DNA of 64,000 bases, taken from contig NZ_AUGM01000004.1 of NCBI RefSeq assembly GCF_000422665.1, positions 186,001-250,000 of the forward strand, given 5' to 3'. The notes under the pieces were generated by a model. The model was not told the DNA's origin. It searched no databases and worked only from the letters and a program-made list of their open reading frames with translations. Position 1 is the first letter of the stretch, and the number at the start of each line of letters is the position of its first letter. The DNA is from Ferrimonas senticii DSM 18821. GTDB lineage: Bacteria; Pseudomonadota; Gammaproteobacteria; Enterobacterales; Shewanellaceae. Position numbers and translations under genes: made by a program. Of this stretch, positions 50,809-60,600 are shown one piece after another.

Positions 50809-51828
50809 CTACACCCCGTAATAGTTACGGTACCAATCAACAAATTCTGAGATCCCCTTGGCGATCGGCGTATTGGGGCGAAAATCGGTTAGGCTTTGCA
50901 GTAACCCGGCATCGGCCCAAGTTGCTGGCACATCCCCCAGTTGCATCGGAAGCATATTTTTGCGAATCGTCATCCCCAACTTGCGCTCGATTTCGCTGAT
51001 AAAGTCCATCAGTTTTATTTTGTCGGAGTTGCCAATATTTACCACCCGATACGGTGCGGCGGGGCTGAGACTGTCATTGGGCAGTGGCGTCGTGGTGTGA
51101 CGCTGATCTTTGGCTGCAGGTATGGCATCCATTAGTTGTCGGATGCCAAATACCAGGTCATCAACGTAGGTAAAATCACGAGCCATATCGCCGTGGTTAT
51201 AAACGTCAATAGCGTCGCCATTAAGGGCGGCATGTACGAACTTAAACAGTGCTAGATCGGGTCGCCCGTAGGGGCCATACACGGTAAAGAATCGAAACAT
51301 GGTTACCGGTAAATCGTAGATATGAGCGTACGAGTGACCCATCGCTTCGTTGGCTTTTTTGGTCGCGGCGTAATAAGTCAATGGGGTATCGCAGGGTTGT
51401 CGCTCATTAAATGGCATCTCGGTGTTGGCGCCGTAGACGCTGGACGTGGATGCCATTAACAGGTGCTCGACGTTAAGTTCACGCGCACACTCGAGAACAT
51501 TAAAGGTGCCAACCAGATTGGAATCGGTGTAGGCGCGTGGATTTTCCAGCGAGTAACGAACCCCAGCTTGGGCAGCTAGATGAATGATGATCTGTGGCCG
51601 CTGCTGGCGGCACAGTTGCGTCAACGCTTGATAGTCCTCAAGCATCGACTGTTGGCTTTGAAAGCGGGGGTACTGGGCGAGAATTCGGTGTCGTTCGCGC
51701 TTGATGTTGACGTCATAGTAATCGGTCATGCCGTCATAGCCGATTACCTCAAAGCCCTGCTCTAGCAGTAGTTTGGCAAGATGAAAACCTATAAATCCGG
51801 CGCTGCCGGTGACTAAAATCCGTTTCAT
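50809..51828 (-). CDS. NAD-dependent UDP-uronate 4-epimerase (CapI/UDP-glucuronate epimerase type)
   Basis: 339-residue short-chain dehydrogenase. Motifs: NAD-binding TGSAGFIGFHLAKLL, AAQAGVRYSLENPRAY, Tyr/Lys in LTYYAATKKANE, and FFTVYGPYGRPD. It takes the place of TviC in a Vi-type locus, but its sequence is of the CapI/LspL UDP-glucuronate 4-epimerase type rather than the WbpP-like TviC type. The sugar may therefore be galacturonate, or its N-acetyl analogue if the enzyme accepts it. Confidence 0.87.
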   Translation of the reverse strand: MKRILVTGSAGFIGFHLAKLLLEQGFEVIGYDGMTDYYDVNIKRERHRILAQYPRFQSQQSMLEDYQALTQLCRQQRPQIIIHLAAQAGVRYSLENPRAYTDSNLVGTFNVLECARELNVEHLLMASTSSVYGANTEMPFNERQPCDTPLTYYAATKKANEAMGHSYAHIYDLPVTMFRFFTVYGPYGRPDLALFKFVHAALNGDAIDVYNHGDMARDFTYVDDLVFGIRQLMDAIPAAKDQRHTTTPLPNDSLSPAAPYRVVNIGNSDKIKLMDFISEIERKLGMTIRKNMLPMQLGDVPATWADAGLLQSLTDFRPNTPIAKGISEFVDWYRNYYGV

Positions 51829-51840
51829 TTGCGGTGATCC

Positions 51841-53850
51841 TTAACCTGTATTCGAGAGTGTTAATTCACGGTTGATTGGCGGCATTTGCGGATGGCCAAA
51901 AAACAGTTGTTGGGTCATTGCCAAAATGTGCTCAGGATCGTGGCGACGACAGGACTGCAGCCGCGCTTGGGTTGCCATTCGCGTGAGTCGCAGCGGGTCA
52001 TTCAACAGCATGGCCAGTGCCTGTTGAATCTCATCCGAACTGGGGTCGTGGGCCTCACTGAGAATGTGGCCGGTTACGTCATGATCGACGATCTCTGGTA
52101 CCCCCCCTGCGGGCGTGGATAACACTGGTGTTCCTGCGATTTGCGCTTCTATAACCACATTGGGCAAACCTTCTAGGCGGGCTAAATGCATTAACAGATC
52201 GGCTTTTTTTAACCAAAATGGCACCGCAAATGACACCCCTGCGATAAACACTTGATGCTCAACGCCAAGGGCTTTGATGCGATCCTCTGCCGCTTGTTGA
52301 AGTTTGCCTCTGCCAACAATAATGAAGCGGGTGTCAGGGTGGTTGCGGCTGTATTCTGCGGCGACATCAACCCAAAACAGTGGCCGCTTGTTGTCGTCAT
52401 AGCGGAAAATCCCAACCACGGTATGTTGGCACCTAGGGGATTGTTCGACGATGCGTTGCCAAAGCCGTTGGTCATTGTTGACACTTGCAGGCAACGGTTG
52501 TTGGGTAAAGTCGTTGACGACGTTGGGGATGATGCTGAAGCGGCTGGGTTGAAACCTTAGCCATTGAGCGTAGCTATCAGCGGCGATGCGGCTATTGGCG
52601 CTAAATTCGACCCCTGGGACGGTGATCATCGCGCGGTAGATGGCGGGCATTTCGGCACGCATTAGCTCAGGACGATGGCACGGCGGCATGCCGCGAAAAC
52701 TGCAGATAATCTTTGGCACCCGGGCGATTAGCGCAGCAACAACGCCAATGATCACCGCGCCATCTTGCCAGACGTAGAGTACCTCGGTTTGTTGCTGCCG
52801 CAGTACCTCGACTAGCGCTAAGATCGGTTCTCTTAGACTTGCGGTAGTCTCTTTTAATAAGGTTTGCTGGCTAGGATCGGCCACCACTTCTTCCAGTTGT
52901 CGTTGTGGTTGGTCATTCAGCTGAATAATTGGTACTTGAGCGCGTTGCAACACCGGAGCAAAAAAATCGCTTTTTAATTCTGGCTTAGCATGTCGAACGC
53001 ATACGAACGGCTCGATGGTACGTTGCTTGGGGGGTAGAAGGTTCAATTGCGCCGCCATTCGACTTAGCTGACGTTCGGCGCCGCCACTGCCTAATTGGCC
53101 AGTAAAAAAACAGACCTTTAGTGGCTCACTGCTGCTGGGCTTTGGGAGGCTTTGCGGCATGCGTTGCTGAAATTGTTGTACCAGTTCTCCTAATGCTTCA
53201 GGGCGGTTTGGGAGGTTTTTTCGCGGCAGTTTACTGTTAACTTCTATCTCGATTAAGCGTTGCTGCATCGCTTCGGAAAACTGGGTGTTGGCTGGCAACT
53301 CGGCGGCAATCGCCAGTGCTTCTTCGTAGCGCTCTTGTTGTGCCAGCACTACGATGTAGCGGTTGCGTAAGGCTTTTTCTCGTGGGTGCTGTTTCAAGAA
53401 TGGCAGTAGCAAATTATCCAATTCGGTAAACAGTTGCAGTTCTGCCAGACCTTGCAATGCCACTTGAGTTTGCAAACGATCCTTTCCCCGATCTGGTGTG
53501 GCTTGCAGTAGCATCTGCAGCCCGGTCTCAGGGTCTTTGTTGCGCAGGTACCATCGCATCGTCATTCGGCATGCCATCGCATTGAGCGGGTAGCGTACCG
53601 CTGCTTGCAGCCACAATTCGAAACTACCATCAAGGCGGGTGCGTTCAGCGACGGTCAATAATTGAATAGCGAACTGTTCACAGTGCCGCAGGCTGGCCAA
53701 TTTCGGTCGATACCGTTTGAGCAGTTCGATGGCATCGTCGGCGTGTGGTAGACGTTTTAGCTGTTTCGCCAGTGCTTGGCGCTCATCGCTGGGATCGGTG
53801 GCATTGGGATCAACAGGTTTACTCAGGTATTCGGCTAAAAACTCAATCAT
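51841..53850 (-). CDS. tviE: GT4 glycosyltransferase with TPR-like N-terminus (TviE-like)
   Basis: About 669 residues. The first ~240 form helical repeats (TPR-like, e.g. EEALAIAAELP). A GT-B fold follows, with VCFFTGQLGSGGAERQLSRM, SFRGMPPCHRPELMR, IIPNVVNDF, FIIVGRGKLQ and the GT4 donor motif LEGLPNVVIEAQ. It probably polymerises the acidic capsule with the TviD-like protein. It is longer than Salmonella TviE (about 578). Start at 53850 has GAG upstream and lies 8 bp after the TviD-like stop. Confidence 0.8.
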   Translation of the reverse strand: MIEFLAEYLSKPVDPNATDPSDERQALAKQLKRLPHADDAIELLKRYRPKLASLRHCEQFAIQLLTVAERTRLDGSFELWLQAAVRYPLNAMACRMTMRWYLRNKDPETGLQMLLQATPDRGKDRLQTQVALQGLAELQLFTELDNLLLPFLKQHPREKALRNRYIVVLAQQERYEEALAIAAELPANTQFSEAMQQRLIEIEVNSKLPRKNLPNRPEALGELVQQFQQRMPQSLPKPSSSEPLKVCFFTGQLGSGGAERQLSRMAAQLNLLPPKQRTIEPFVCVRHAKPELKSDFFAPVLQRAQVPIIQLNDQPQRQLEEVVADPSQQTLLKETTASLREPILALVEVLRQQQTEVLYVWQDGAVIIGVVAALIARVPKIICSFRGMPPCHRPELMRAEMPAIYRAMITVPGVEFSANSRIAADSYAQWLRFQPSRFSIIPNVVNDFTQQPLPASVNNDQRLWQRIVEQSPRCQHTVVGIFRYDDNKRPLFWVDVAAEYSRNHPDTRFIIVGRGKLQQAAEDRIKALGVEHQVFIAGVSFAVPFWLKKADLLMHLARLEGLPNVVIEAQIAGTPVLSTPAGGVPEIVDHDVTGHILSEAHDPSSDEIQQALAMLLNDPLRLTRMATQARLQSCRRHDPEHILAMTQQLFFGHPQMPPINRELTLSNTG

Positions 53851-53858
53851 TATAAGCT

Positions 53859-56282
53859 CTATAGATTTCCACGTTGGCGGCAGCGGTTCACTTGAAAGCG
53901 AAAGTCGGGGTTGTCTGGTTCGAGGTTGAGTAACCGCAGCCACGGCAGCAGCGCCGCCTCAAAATGACCACGTTTGACTAAATTCCGGCCCAGGATTTGT
54001 TGGACTCGGGGAAGGCCAGGGTAATAACTATCGAGTTCCATGGCGGCTTCGATAACCTGTTCTGGCTGCATCTTTTCGGTGTGTACCAACTGGCTGATCC
54101 AATCGCGCTGAAGGCGTTGAGTTAGTGTTTGGAACTTTTCGGCTAAGTCACTGTTTGTCGAGGCTAATTGCAACAGTTGATAACGCTGCTTGATATCATT
54201 GCTTGCGCGGGCGGCGGATAAGGCTTTGGCTGGGATCCGTTCTAACGTAGTGCGCGCCTCGGTTTGTAGCCGTTCGGCATCTGGTTCATTGGTGTTAAGA
54301 ATGGTGTTGGCGGCGTCGCTGGCGGTTTGCAATTGACCGCAACGAAAGGCGCTGCGCATCCGTTGTGCTTGCGCCAACTGGTGTTCACTGTCGATGGTAA
54401 GTGCGGCTTCGGCGGCGCTTAATGCGTGCGAGTAACGTCCCAAACTAAATAGCAGTCGGCTGCGCAAAAAAGGCAGTTCAAAAATTGCATGTTGACCGTC
54501 GCCTAGTTGTTCGTGCAGTTGTTCAAGCTGGTCGATATCGCCTTGTTTGTAATGCTGGCGGATGTCACTGGTCAGTGCTTTTTGCGCAAGCCTTGCGGCC
54601 GCTTGCGCTTCGCGCAAGCGCGGAAACGCCAGCAGCAGATGGTGCAGATGGTTAAATTTGCTGGCAGTGGAGTGCGCGGCATCGGCTTGTTGTAGTAGTG
54701 TCTGCGCCCAATCGGCGAACCGAGGATTAATGACTTGCAGTGATTTTAGGCTAAGCGCTTGATTTGGAAGGTATGCTTTGGTTATGAGCGCCGCCTGACG
54801 GTGTTCGCCAAGTTCATTTAACTGGCCGATATACTCTTCAATGTCATTGCTGTTATGGCGTTGGATGAAGGCCATTAATTGTTGCTCATCGGCCAAATCA
54901 ACAGCAGCGATCCCCAGTTGCAGCAGTTGTACCGGTGGCAACAGTGCAATCAGGGTTTCAATTAATTGCGGATCATCGTCTGATAGGCAGCGGCGATCCT
55001 GCTGCGCTAACCGCTGCAATAAATTGGCGGCTTGTCGGTGGCGGCTGTTTGCATTGAGGGTGCGAATGGCAAAGGTGGCCGATCTGGCGGGGTGCTTGAG
55101 CTGCTCGAGCGCCGCGGCGATGGCAAATAAGTTATTGCAACTTAATTGCCCACCACTTTCCAGCAGTCGTTCGGCCATTGCCGCTGCCGCGATAATATCG
55201 CCGTAGCTGAGCAGCAGTTCACAGCAGGATTGCAGCGATGGACGATGGTCAGGATGCTGTTTGAGTGACTGCTGCAGGGCTTGAATCGCGGCGGCAGTTT
55301 CGCCGTTTTGAGCGTCAATTTGGGCGATCAGAGCATACAGTTCTGGGTGGTCTTGGCCTGCATTGATCTGCGTTTGCAGACGCAGCTTCAGTGATTGGTG
55401 GTCGTTGTTGGCAAAGAGTGCCTGATAGTGTGGCAGTGCTTTACTGGTGAACTCATCGGGGGCAAGCTCGACGGCAATACGGTCCAAAGTGGTACCGATT
55501 ACTTGCTGATACCAATCACCAAAAAGTATCTGACAAAAGTCTTCAGTGAAATGGGCTAAAGCATCGCTATGATCTTCGATGGCATTCGCTTGCCCCACCT
55601 CTAGCATACGTTTGGTCGGGTCATAGACTGTGCCTCCGACCTCAGTGACCAGTCGTTTCACGGTGTTAATCAACCTTGAACGGCTGGGGATCAAGTCGCC
55701 ATCTGGCTTGCGAGCATCGACATGGGTGACAAACAGCACGCGTTTTAGTTGCTGCTGTAGATATTGAATATCGGCGAGGATCTGTTCGTCGGTCATCAGC
55801 GTGCGTCGGATCTGTTGCAGCAGTTGCGATTGTTGGCGTTGTTGCTCAGTGCTGCCCCACTGTTGTTGTAAAAAAGCGCTGATTGCGGTGCTGTCGCCAT
55901 TGCCGATTAATCGCCAATATTGCCGCCGACGCTCGGCATCGGCGAAGAATTCGGGAAACTCGTTGTAAAGGTAGTTCAGCTGGATGCAGTCCTCACCCAG
56001 GGTCAGTTTTTTTAACGATGAAATTTCCACCACATACATGTCGGCATGGCACAGTGGCATCTGTTGGCAATCATCGAAACGGTGGCTGCGCGCGATCAGC
56101 GGCCACGCTTGCTGGCTGGGACTGGCATGCCCAAGCATAAATTTGACCTGTTGTACGGCCTCGGCCGAGGTGTGAACGTAGCCATAATTGCGATGACGAT
56201 TCAGTTGGTAGCCGTAGGTTTTGGCCATATTTCGTAGCGGCGTATTAATTCGGCACGAACCGATAGATGCGATGGAAAACAT
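53859..56282 (-). CDS. tviD: Vi polysaccharide biosynthesis TviD-like protein
   Basis: 807 residues, close to Salmonella TviD (about 831). The N-terminus SIASIGSCRINTPLRN and the motif PSRSRLINTV in an alpha/beta domain (residues 1-260) resemble GSCFA/SGNH-type hydrolase or acyltransferase folds. The rest (about 300-800) is TPR-like repeats, ending in PDFRFQVNRC. In the Vi pathway TviD is needed for polymer formation/O-acetylation; the exact activity here is inferred from locus context and size. It starts 18 bp after the dehydrogenase stop. Confidence 0.68.
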   Translation of the reverse strand: MFSIASIGSCRINTPLRNMAKTYGYQLNRHRNYGYVHTSAEAVQQVKFMLGHASPSQQAWPLIARSHRFDDCQQMPLCHADMYVVEISSLKKLTLGEDCIQLNYLYNEFPEFFADAERRRQYWRLIGNGDSTAISAFLQQQWGSTEQQRQQSQLLQQIRRTLMTDEQILADIQYLQQQLKRVLFVTHVDARKPDGDLIPSRSRLINTVKRLVTEVGGTVYDPTKRMLEVGQANAIEDHSDALAHFTEDFCQILFGDWYQQVIGTTLDRIAVELAPDEFTSKALPHYQALFANNDHQSLKLRLQTQINAGQDHPELYALIAQIDAQNGETAAAIQALQQSLKQHPDHRPSLQSCCELLLSYGDIIAAAAMAERLLESGGQLSCNNLFAIAAALEQLKHPARSATFAIRTLNANSRHRQAANLLQRLAQQDRRCLSDDDPQLIETLIALLPPVQLLQLGIAAVDLADEQQLMAFIQRHNSNDIEEYIGQLNELGEHRQAALITKAYLPNQALSLKSLQVINPRFADWAQTLLQQADAAHSTASKFNHLHHLLLAFPRLREAQAAARLAQKALTSDIRQHYKQGDIDQLEQLHEQLGDGQHAIFELPFLRSRLLFSLGRYSHALSAAEAALTIDSEHQLAQAQRMRSAFRCGQLQTASDAANTILNTNEPDAERLQTEARTTLERIPAKALSAARASNDIKQRYQLLQLASTNSDLAEKFQTLTQRLQRDWISQLVHTEKMQPEQVIEAAMELDSYYPGLPRVQQILGRNLVKRGHFEAALLPWLRLLNLEPDNPDFRFQVNRCRQRGNL

Positions 56283-56300
56283 GAGGGTCTGGCGGTCTCC

Positions 56301-57581
56301 TTATAAGGCCCAATAGCGGATGTCGTCGCGGACATTACGCCCATAAAATGCGCTTTGAATGTCAACTAAAATGCCGTTAGGTTTGAGCCTCTCAAGCAGG
56401 TTAGGATCATTGATGTATTCGTCGTGGCCGGCGGCAATAATCAACATGTCGAGCTGTTGCAGCTGTTCAATATCGCAGGCTTCAATGCCATGACTATGCA
56501 GTTGCTGCGGCTCGGCGCGGCAATCGTGAATCATCGGTGAACAGGAGAAACTGCGAAGTTCCTCGACCAGTTCAAATGAGCGAGAGTTGCGCAGATCGGG
56601 GCAGTTGGCTTTAAAGGTCATCCCGAGTAAACCGATGCGTGCTTGCTTGGGAGTAACGTCAGCTTCGCTGAGTAGCCGCAGAATTTGGTGGGCGATGTGT
56701 TTGTGCATGGCGTCGTTCAGACGGCGTCCAGCCAAAATCACTTCGGGATTGTGGCCGATGCGCTGCGCCAAGGATGCCAGATAGTATGGATCGACACCGA
56801 TGCAATGGCCTCCGACCATGCCGGGGGTGTATTTGTGGAAGTTCCATTTAGTGCCTGCTGCTTCAATCACTGCTTTGGTCGAGATGCCGATTTTGCTGCA
56901 GATCATCGACAGTTCGTTCATCATCGCAATGTTGATATCACGCTGGGTGTTTTCGATGACTTTGGCGGCCTCGGCCACCTTGATCGATTCGGCGCGGTGG
57001 ATTCCAGCTTCGATCACCGGTTCATAAATGGCGGCGACTCGTTCCAGCGAACTGGGGCTATCCGCTGCGACAATTTTGTGAATTTTGTCGACGGTTCTGA
57101 TCTTATCGCCGGGGTTGATCCGCTCCGGGGAATAGCCAATGGCAAAGTCCCGACAGGCCTTTAGGCCACTAACTTGCTCCAGGATTGGCGCGCACTCATC
57201 TTCGGTAACTCCGGGATAGACGGTAGACTCGTATACCACCAGGTCGCCTTTGGATAGCACCTGACCTATCGCCTTACTGGCGGACAGCATTGGCCCTAAG
57301 TCTGGGGTTTTATCGGGGTTGGTCGGTGTCGGTACCGTTACGATATAAGTGCTGGCTGCGGCGATCTCCTCGATGGCGGTGGTGTATTGAAGACGGCTCG
57401 CTTGCAACTGCGACTGTGCCAGTTCGTTGGTGCTGTCGATACCATCTTTCAGCTCATTGACTCGGCGGTGATTGATATCGAAACCGATGACGTTATCGAA
57501 CCGTTCTGCTAATAGGACTGCCAGCGGCAGACCAACATAACCAAGGCCGATGACCGCAATCGTCTCTTGCTGGTGTTCCAT
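56301..57581 (-). CDS. tviB: UDP-N-acetylhexosamine 6-dehydrogenase (TviB/WbpO type)
   Basis: 426 residues. It oxidises UDP-HexNAc to UDP-HexNAc uronate with NAD. NAD motif VIGLGYVGLPLAVLLAE, TVPTPTNPDKTPDL, ESTVYPGVTEDEC, SPERINPGDK, KVAEAAKVIENTQRD, and the catalytic Cys in VGGHCIGVDPYYL are all conserved and close to Salmonella TviB. ATG 57581 has GGAG 8 nt upstream. It supplies the acidic sugar donor for the polymerase genes that follow. Confidence 0.9.
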   Translation of the reverse strand: MEHQQETIAVIGLGYVGLPLAVLLAERFDNVIGFDINHRRVNELKDGIDSTNELAQSQLQASRLQYTTAIEEIAAASTYIVTVPTPTNPDKTPDLGPMLSASKAIGQVLSKGDLVVYESTVYPGVTEDECAPILEQVSGLKACRDFAIGYSPERINPGDKIRTVDKIHKIVAADSPSSLERVAAIYEPVIEAGIHRAESIKVAEAAKVIENTQRDINIAMMNELSMICSKIGISTKAVIEAAGTKWNFHKYTPGMVGGHCIGVDPYYLASLAQRIGHNPEVILAGRRLNDAMHKHIAHQILRLLSEADVTPKQARIGLLGMTFKANCPDLRNSRSFELVEELRSFSCSPMIHDCRAEPQQLHSHGIEACDIEQLQQLDMLIIAAGHDEYINDPNLLERLKPNGILVDIQSAFYGRNVRDDIRYWAL

Positions 57582-57626
57582 CACATGTACTCCGTTACTA
57601 CTTGATGTCGATTTGACCGTGCAGGG

Positions 57627-59456
57627 TTAGGTGCGAAGGCGTGTCCAAAAACCACCGGTGCCGCGCAGCGAGGTGGGGTGTTGCAAAAAGTAATCGGTTA
57701 AACAGGCCATAAATGCTTGGCACCAGCGCTGGCAATACTGCTCGAGTGATTCACCATCGACGGGCAGTGGTAGAGGGTTTAATTGAACTTGTACTTGCTG
57801 ATCTTGCCAGTACAGCAATGGGAAGAAGCTGGCGGTACCTTTGCGCCAAGCAATGCGGGGAACAACATCGGAGATCCCAATCGATTTGCCGAGCAGTGGC
57901 AACTGCACCCGAGAACTGGCGACCTTGCCATCAATGGCGATCGAAACCACTTTGTTGTCTCGCAAACTGCGGATCAGCTCGCGGCCGATTTTGCTGGTGT
58001 CATTGCCGGACGTGGTGAGTAGGGCGCCATTGAAGCGGTTATCGCCAAGATCGGGAACAGAGGCCACCCATGTTGCTGGCAATCCTCCGGCCTGCAAAGC
58101 TACGGGGCCACCAAACAAAACCCCAATGTGTGCTGCTGCAACGATTGCTCCATTGCCTTGTTCAAGCGTCTGTTTGAGTACCTCGGCGGCCTTATCGATG
58201 CCATTAAAGTAGGGCAAGACCTGTTGTTGCTGCTGTGGCCTACATTCAAGCCAGTCCAATAGGAAATGGTCAAAATCACTGATTTGATTGAGTTGCTGCA
58301 CAAACTGCTGGCGATCGGCAGGTGCCAATCCTTGTTCCGACAAGGTGTTGAAGATCCAGTCGCTGCGATAACGAGGAACGCTGTGGCTGCAAGGGCTGTT
58401 GAATATCCGCTCGACGCCGCTAGCAAAATCGTTAGGTAATTTATCTGAGCGACGATTAAGCCACGCTTGATAGCTGTCGATAGCGCTTTGCTGCTGGCCT
58501 GATTCCAGCAGCATGCCGACGTGCTCTCGTTGTACAGCAGCATTGTTTGGGGAGGCGGTTGCAACTTGACTAAAAATCGCCAGAGCAGGCGTGAGATTGC
58601 CAATGGCGCGGTAGCTTCGAGCCAATTCTAACTTCAAGGTATCAGCTTGGTTTTCAGGTGGTAGTTGCGCAATTAACCGCTGCGCTTGCTGCAGCTGTTG
58701 TCGCGCTAAGCAGGAGCGCGCTAGCAGGTCGATAGTGCGTGGATCGTTACTGTTCTTGGGCAGCAGTTGCTCCACTCTGTCAGTTTGTGGATCTTGAGCG
58801 AAATAGGCGCGGGCCAGTTCAAATTTGGCTTTTAGGTGGTTGCTGTCAGCAATCGCACATTGATTTAACGCAGTAATGGCTGCAGTGATGTGATTTTCGC
58901 TGACGAGGATGCCAGCGGCGGTGGCGATCCAATCTAAGTTGCTGTCGCCATCACGTTCGGCATGGAGTAGTCGCAACGCGATGGTGACGGCGTCATCGTG
59001 GTGTTTGTTGCGGTACAGCGCGAGCATCGCCAGATAATCAAAGCGGGGTGAATTTAAATCATCAAGATATTGCTGAGCTAAATCGGCGGCACTATCAAGC
59101 AGATTATTGGTTAACAGAATTTGCAGTGCTTGCTCGCGGCTTTCGGGGTGATGTTTAACATCGGCAATTAACTGCTTAATGTCATCACGCTTTTGCTCTT
59201 TGCTAAATAGCCGCAGCCGCATATTGGCTTGGTCTTTTAACAGCACCGGATGTTCCGGAGCGCGATCCAACATCACCGCCAGTACTTTATTGGCTAGGGG
59301 GTAGTCAGCTTGGCGATACAGAGTTAAATAGGGGCCGTTTCGCACCGCCATCAACAGTCGATGATCTTCGCTGAGTGTTTGCTGTAATGACGCCAGCATT
59401 GCCGTTTCATCTTGCTGCAGTGGCGCACCGTCGAGCAATTCCATTTTGCTATACAT
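57627..59456 (-). CDS. vexE: TPR protein with LpxL/HtrB-like acyltransferase domain (VexE-like)
   Basis: 609 residues. The first ~370 are TPR-like repeats; the C-terminal ~220 resemble lysophospholipid/lipid A acyltransferases, with AAAHIGVLFGGPVALQ (HxxxxG-type), DNKVVSIAIDGKVASSR and PRIAWRKGTASFFPLL. In Salmonella Typhi, VexE is the HtrB-like protein that acylates the reducing-end HexNAc anchor of Vi. This domain order and its place next to vexA match. AAGGA lies 7 nt before ATG 59456. Confidence 0.78.
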   Translation of the reverse strand: MYSKMELLDGAPLQQDETAMLASLQQTLSEDHRLLMAVRNGPYLTLYRQADYPLANKVLAVMLDRAPEHPVLLKDQANMRLRLFSKEQKRDDIKQLIADVKHHPESREQALQILLTNNLLDSAADLAQQYLDDLNSPRFDYLAMLALYRNKHHDDAVTIALRLLHAERDGDSNLDWIATAAGILVSENHITAAITALNQCAIADSNHLKAKFELARAYFAQDPQTDRVEQLLPKNSNDPRTIDLLARSCLARQQLQQAQRLIAQLPPENQADTLKLELARSYRAIGNLTPALAIFSQVATASPNNAAVQREHVGMLLESGQQQSAIDSYQAWLNRRSDKLPNDFASGVERIFNSPCSHSVPRYRSDWIFNTLSEQGLAPADRQQFVQQLNQISDFDHFLLDWLECRPQQQQQVLPYFNGIDKAAEVLKQTLEQGNGAIVAAAHIGVLFGGPVALQAGGLPATWVASVPDLGDNRFNGALLTTSGNDTSKIGRELIRSLRDNKVVSIAIDGKVASSRVQLPLLGKSIGISDVVPRIAWRKGTASFFPLLYWQDQQVQVQLNPLPLPVDGESLEQYCQRWCQAFMACLTDYFLQHPTSLRGTGGFWTRLRT

Positions 59457-59466
59457 GGCAGTTCCT

Positions 59467-60600
59467 TTAATCGATTGACAATGCATCCAGAGCATCATCG
59501 GCAATGACAATCGGGGCTAAAATCAGGTCGATAAACTTCCTGAATTCACTTGCGGATGAATTGCTAATATAGACGATATCGTCGTGTTTCATCGGCAGTG
59601 AACTGGCAAGAAAAAAAGCCTGAGGTTGACTTAAATCAAGATGATAAATCGTCGGAAGGCCGCGTTTAAATTGGGCGCTAGGCACCGGTGCGGCCAAGTC
59701 TTGTAGGTGTTTAGTGGTTTCAAATCGAAATAAAAAAATATTTTGGGCTGATGCTTTTTCATCATCCAAACCGCCGGCTTGTGCAAGTGCATGACTTAAA
59801 CTGAAGTCCGGCTCATCCATCTGATATTTGCTCGGATCTCGGAGGGCGCCAAACATCGAAAACGTTCGCGGCCGGTGTTCGATAAGCAGATTATCTTGTG
59901 GCTGCAGATATAGATTACTGATGGGATCCGTTATTAACTGCGTAAGTCGGGTCGAATAGAGCCGTTCGCGGCGGATCAGGGTGACGGTGGCATCAAAGGT
60001 ATCGGCTTTGGTGCCACCGGCTTGGGCAATAGCATCCAATATTCGCAGCCCAGAGGCTGGCAGCGGCAGCCGTACAGGCGCATTTACATCGCCGCCAACG
60101 GTGATCAAATTGGCCGTTGGGTCATTGCGGCCAACAACCACTTGTGGGTCGATAGCGACCGGTTGTAACGCTTGTTGCAGTTGTCGTTGCAGTTGCTGCA
60201 AGCTCAGTCCCGCAGCGGTGATGGTACCGACAAAGGGCAGCAGCAGATTGCCTTCATCGTCCACCGTGATCTCCATTTGCCATGGTTGACCACTACTGGC
60301 TGCGAACAAGCCGTTGGCTACCGCTTCCCATATGGTTATCTGCAAGCGTTCGCCATTCGCAATAGTGGGCGCTTTGGCTGGCGTCTGGATTTGAGCCGGG
60401 ACTTGATTGGCCAAGGAGTCCATTGGAGGTTGTTGTTGTAATTTGAGGATGGTTGCTGGCGACAGTGGTACCAAACTGAAGCCGGAGTGTTCGGCGGGGG
60501 CAGGGAAGCTATCACTGCTGGGGCCAAAGGCAGGTAAGGTGGTGCAGCCACTGATAAAAAGGCTAATGAAGGCTAAAAACACTCCCTGTCGATACATCAT
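59467..60600 (-). CDS. vexA: capsule export outer-membrane lipoprotein (VexA/Wza family)
   Basis: 377 residues. Signal peptide with lipobox FISGC (Cys19). The polysaccharide-export domain begins near residue 90 (NGERLQITIWEAV, DDEGNLLLPFVGTI, GLSLQQLQRQLQQAL) and is followed by SLBB-type repeats (ITVGGDVNAPVRLPLPASG, FSMFGALRDPSKYQM). It forms the outer-membrane pore for capsule. First gene of the nine-gene operon. ATG 60600 is chosen over TTG 60612; GGAGG is 13 nt away, so the start is not certain. Confidence 0.85.
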   Translation of the reverse strand: MMYRQGVFLAFISLFISGCTTLPAFGPSSDSFPAPAEHSGFSLVPLSPATILKLQQQPPMDSLANQVPAQIQTPAKAPTIANGERLQITIWEAVANGLFAASSGQPWQMEITVDDEGNLLLPFVGTITAAGLSLQQLQRQLQQALQPVAIDPQVVVGRNDPTANLITVGGDVNAPVRLPLPASGLRILDAIAQAGGTKADTFDATVTLIRRERLYSTRLTQLITDPISNLYLQPQDNLLIEHRPRTFSMFGALRDPSKYQMDEPDFSLSHALAQAGGLDDEKASAQNIFLFRFETTKHLQDLAAPVPSAQFKRGLPTIYHLDLSQPQAFFLASSLPMKHDDIVYISNSSASEFRKFIDLILAPIVIADDALDALSID

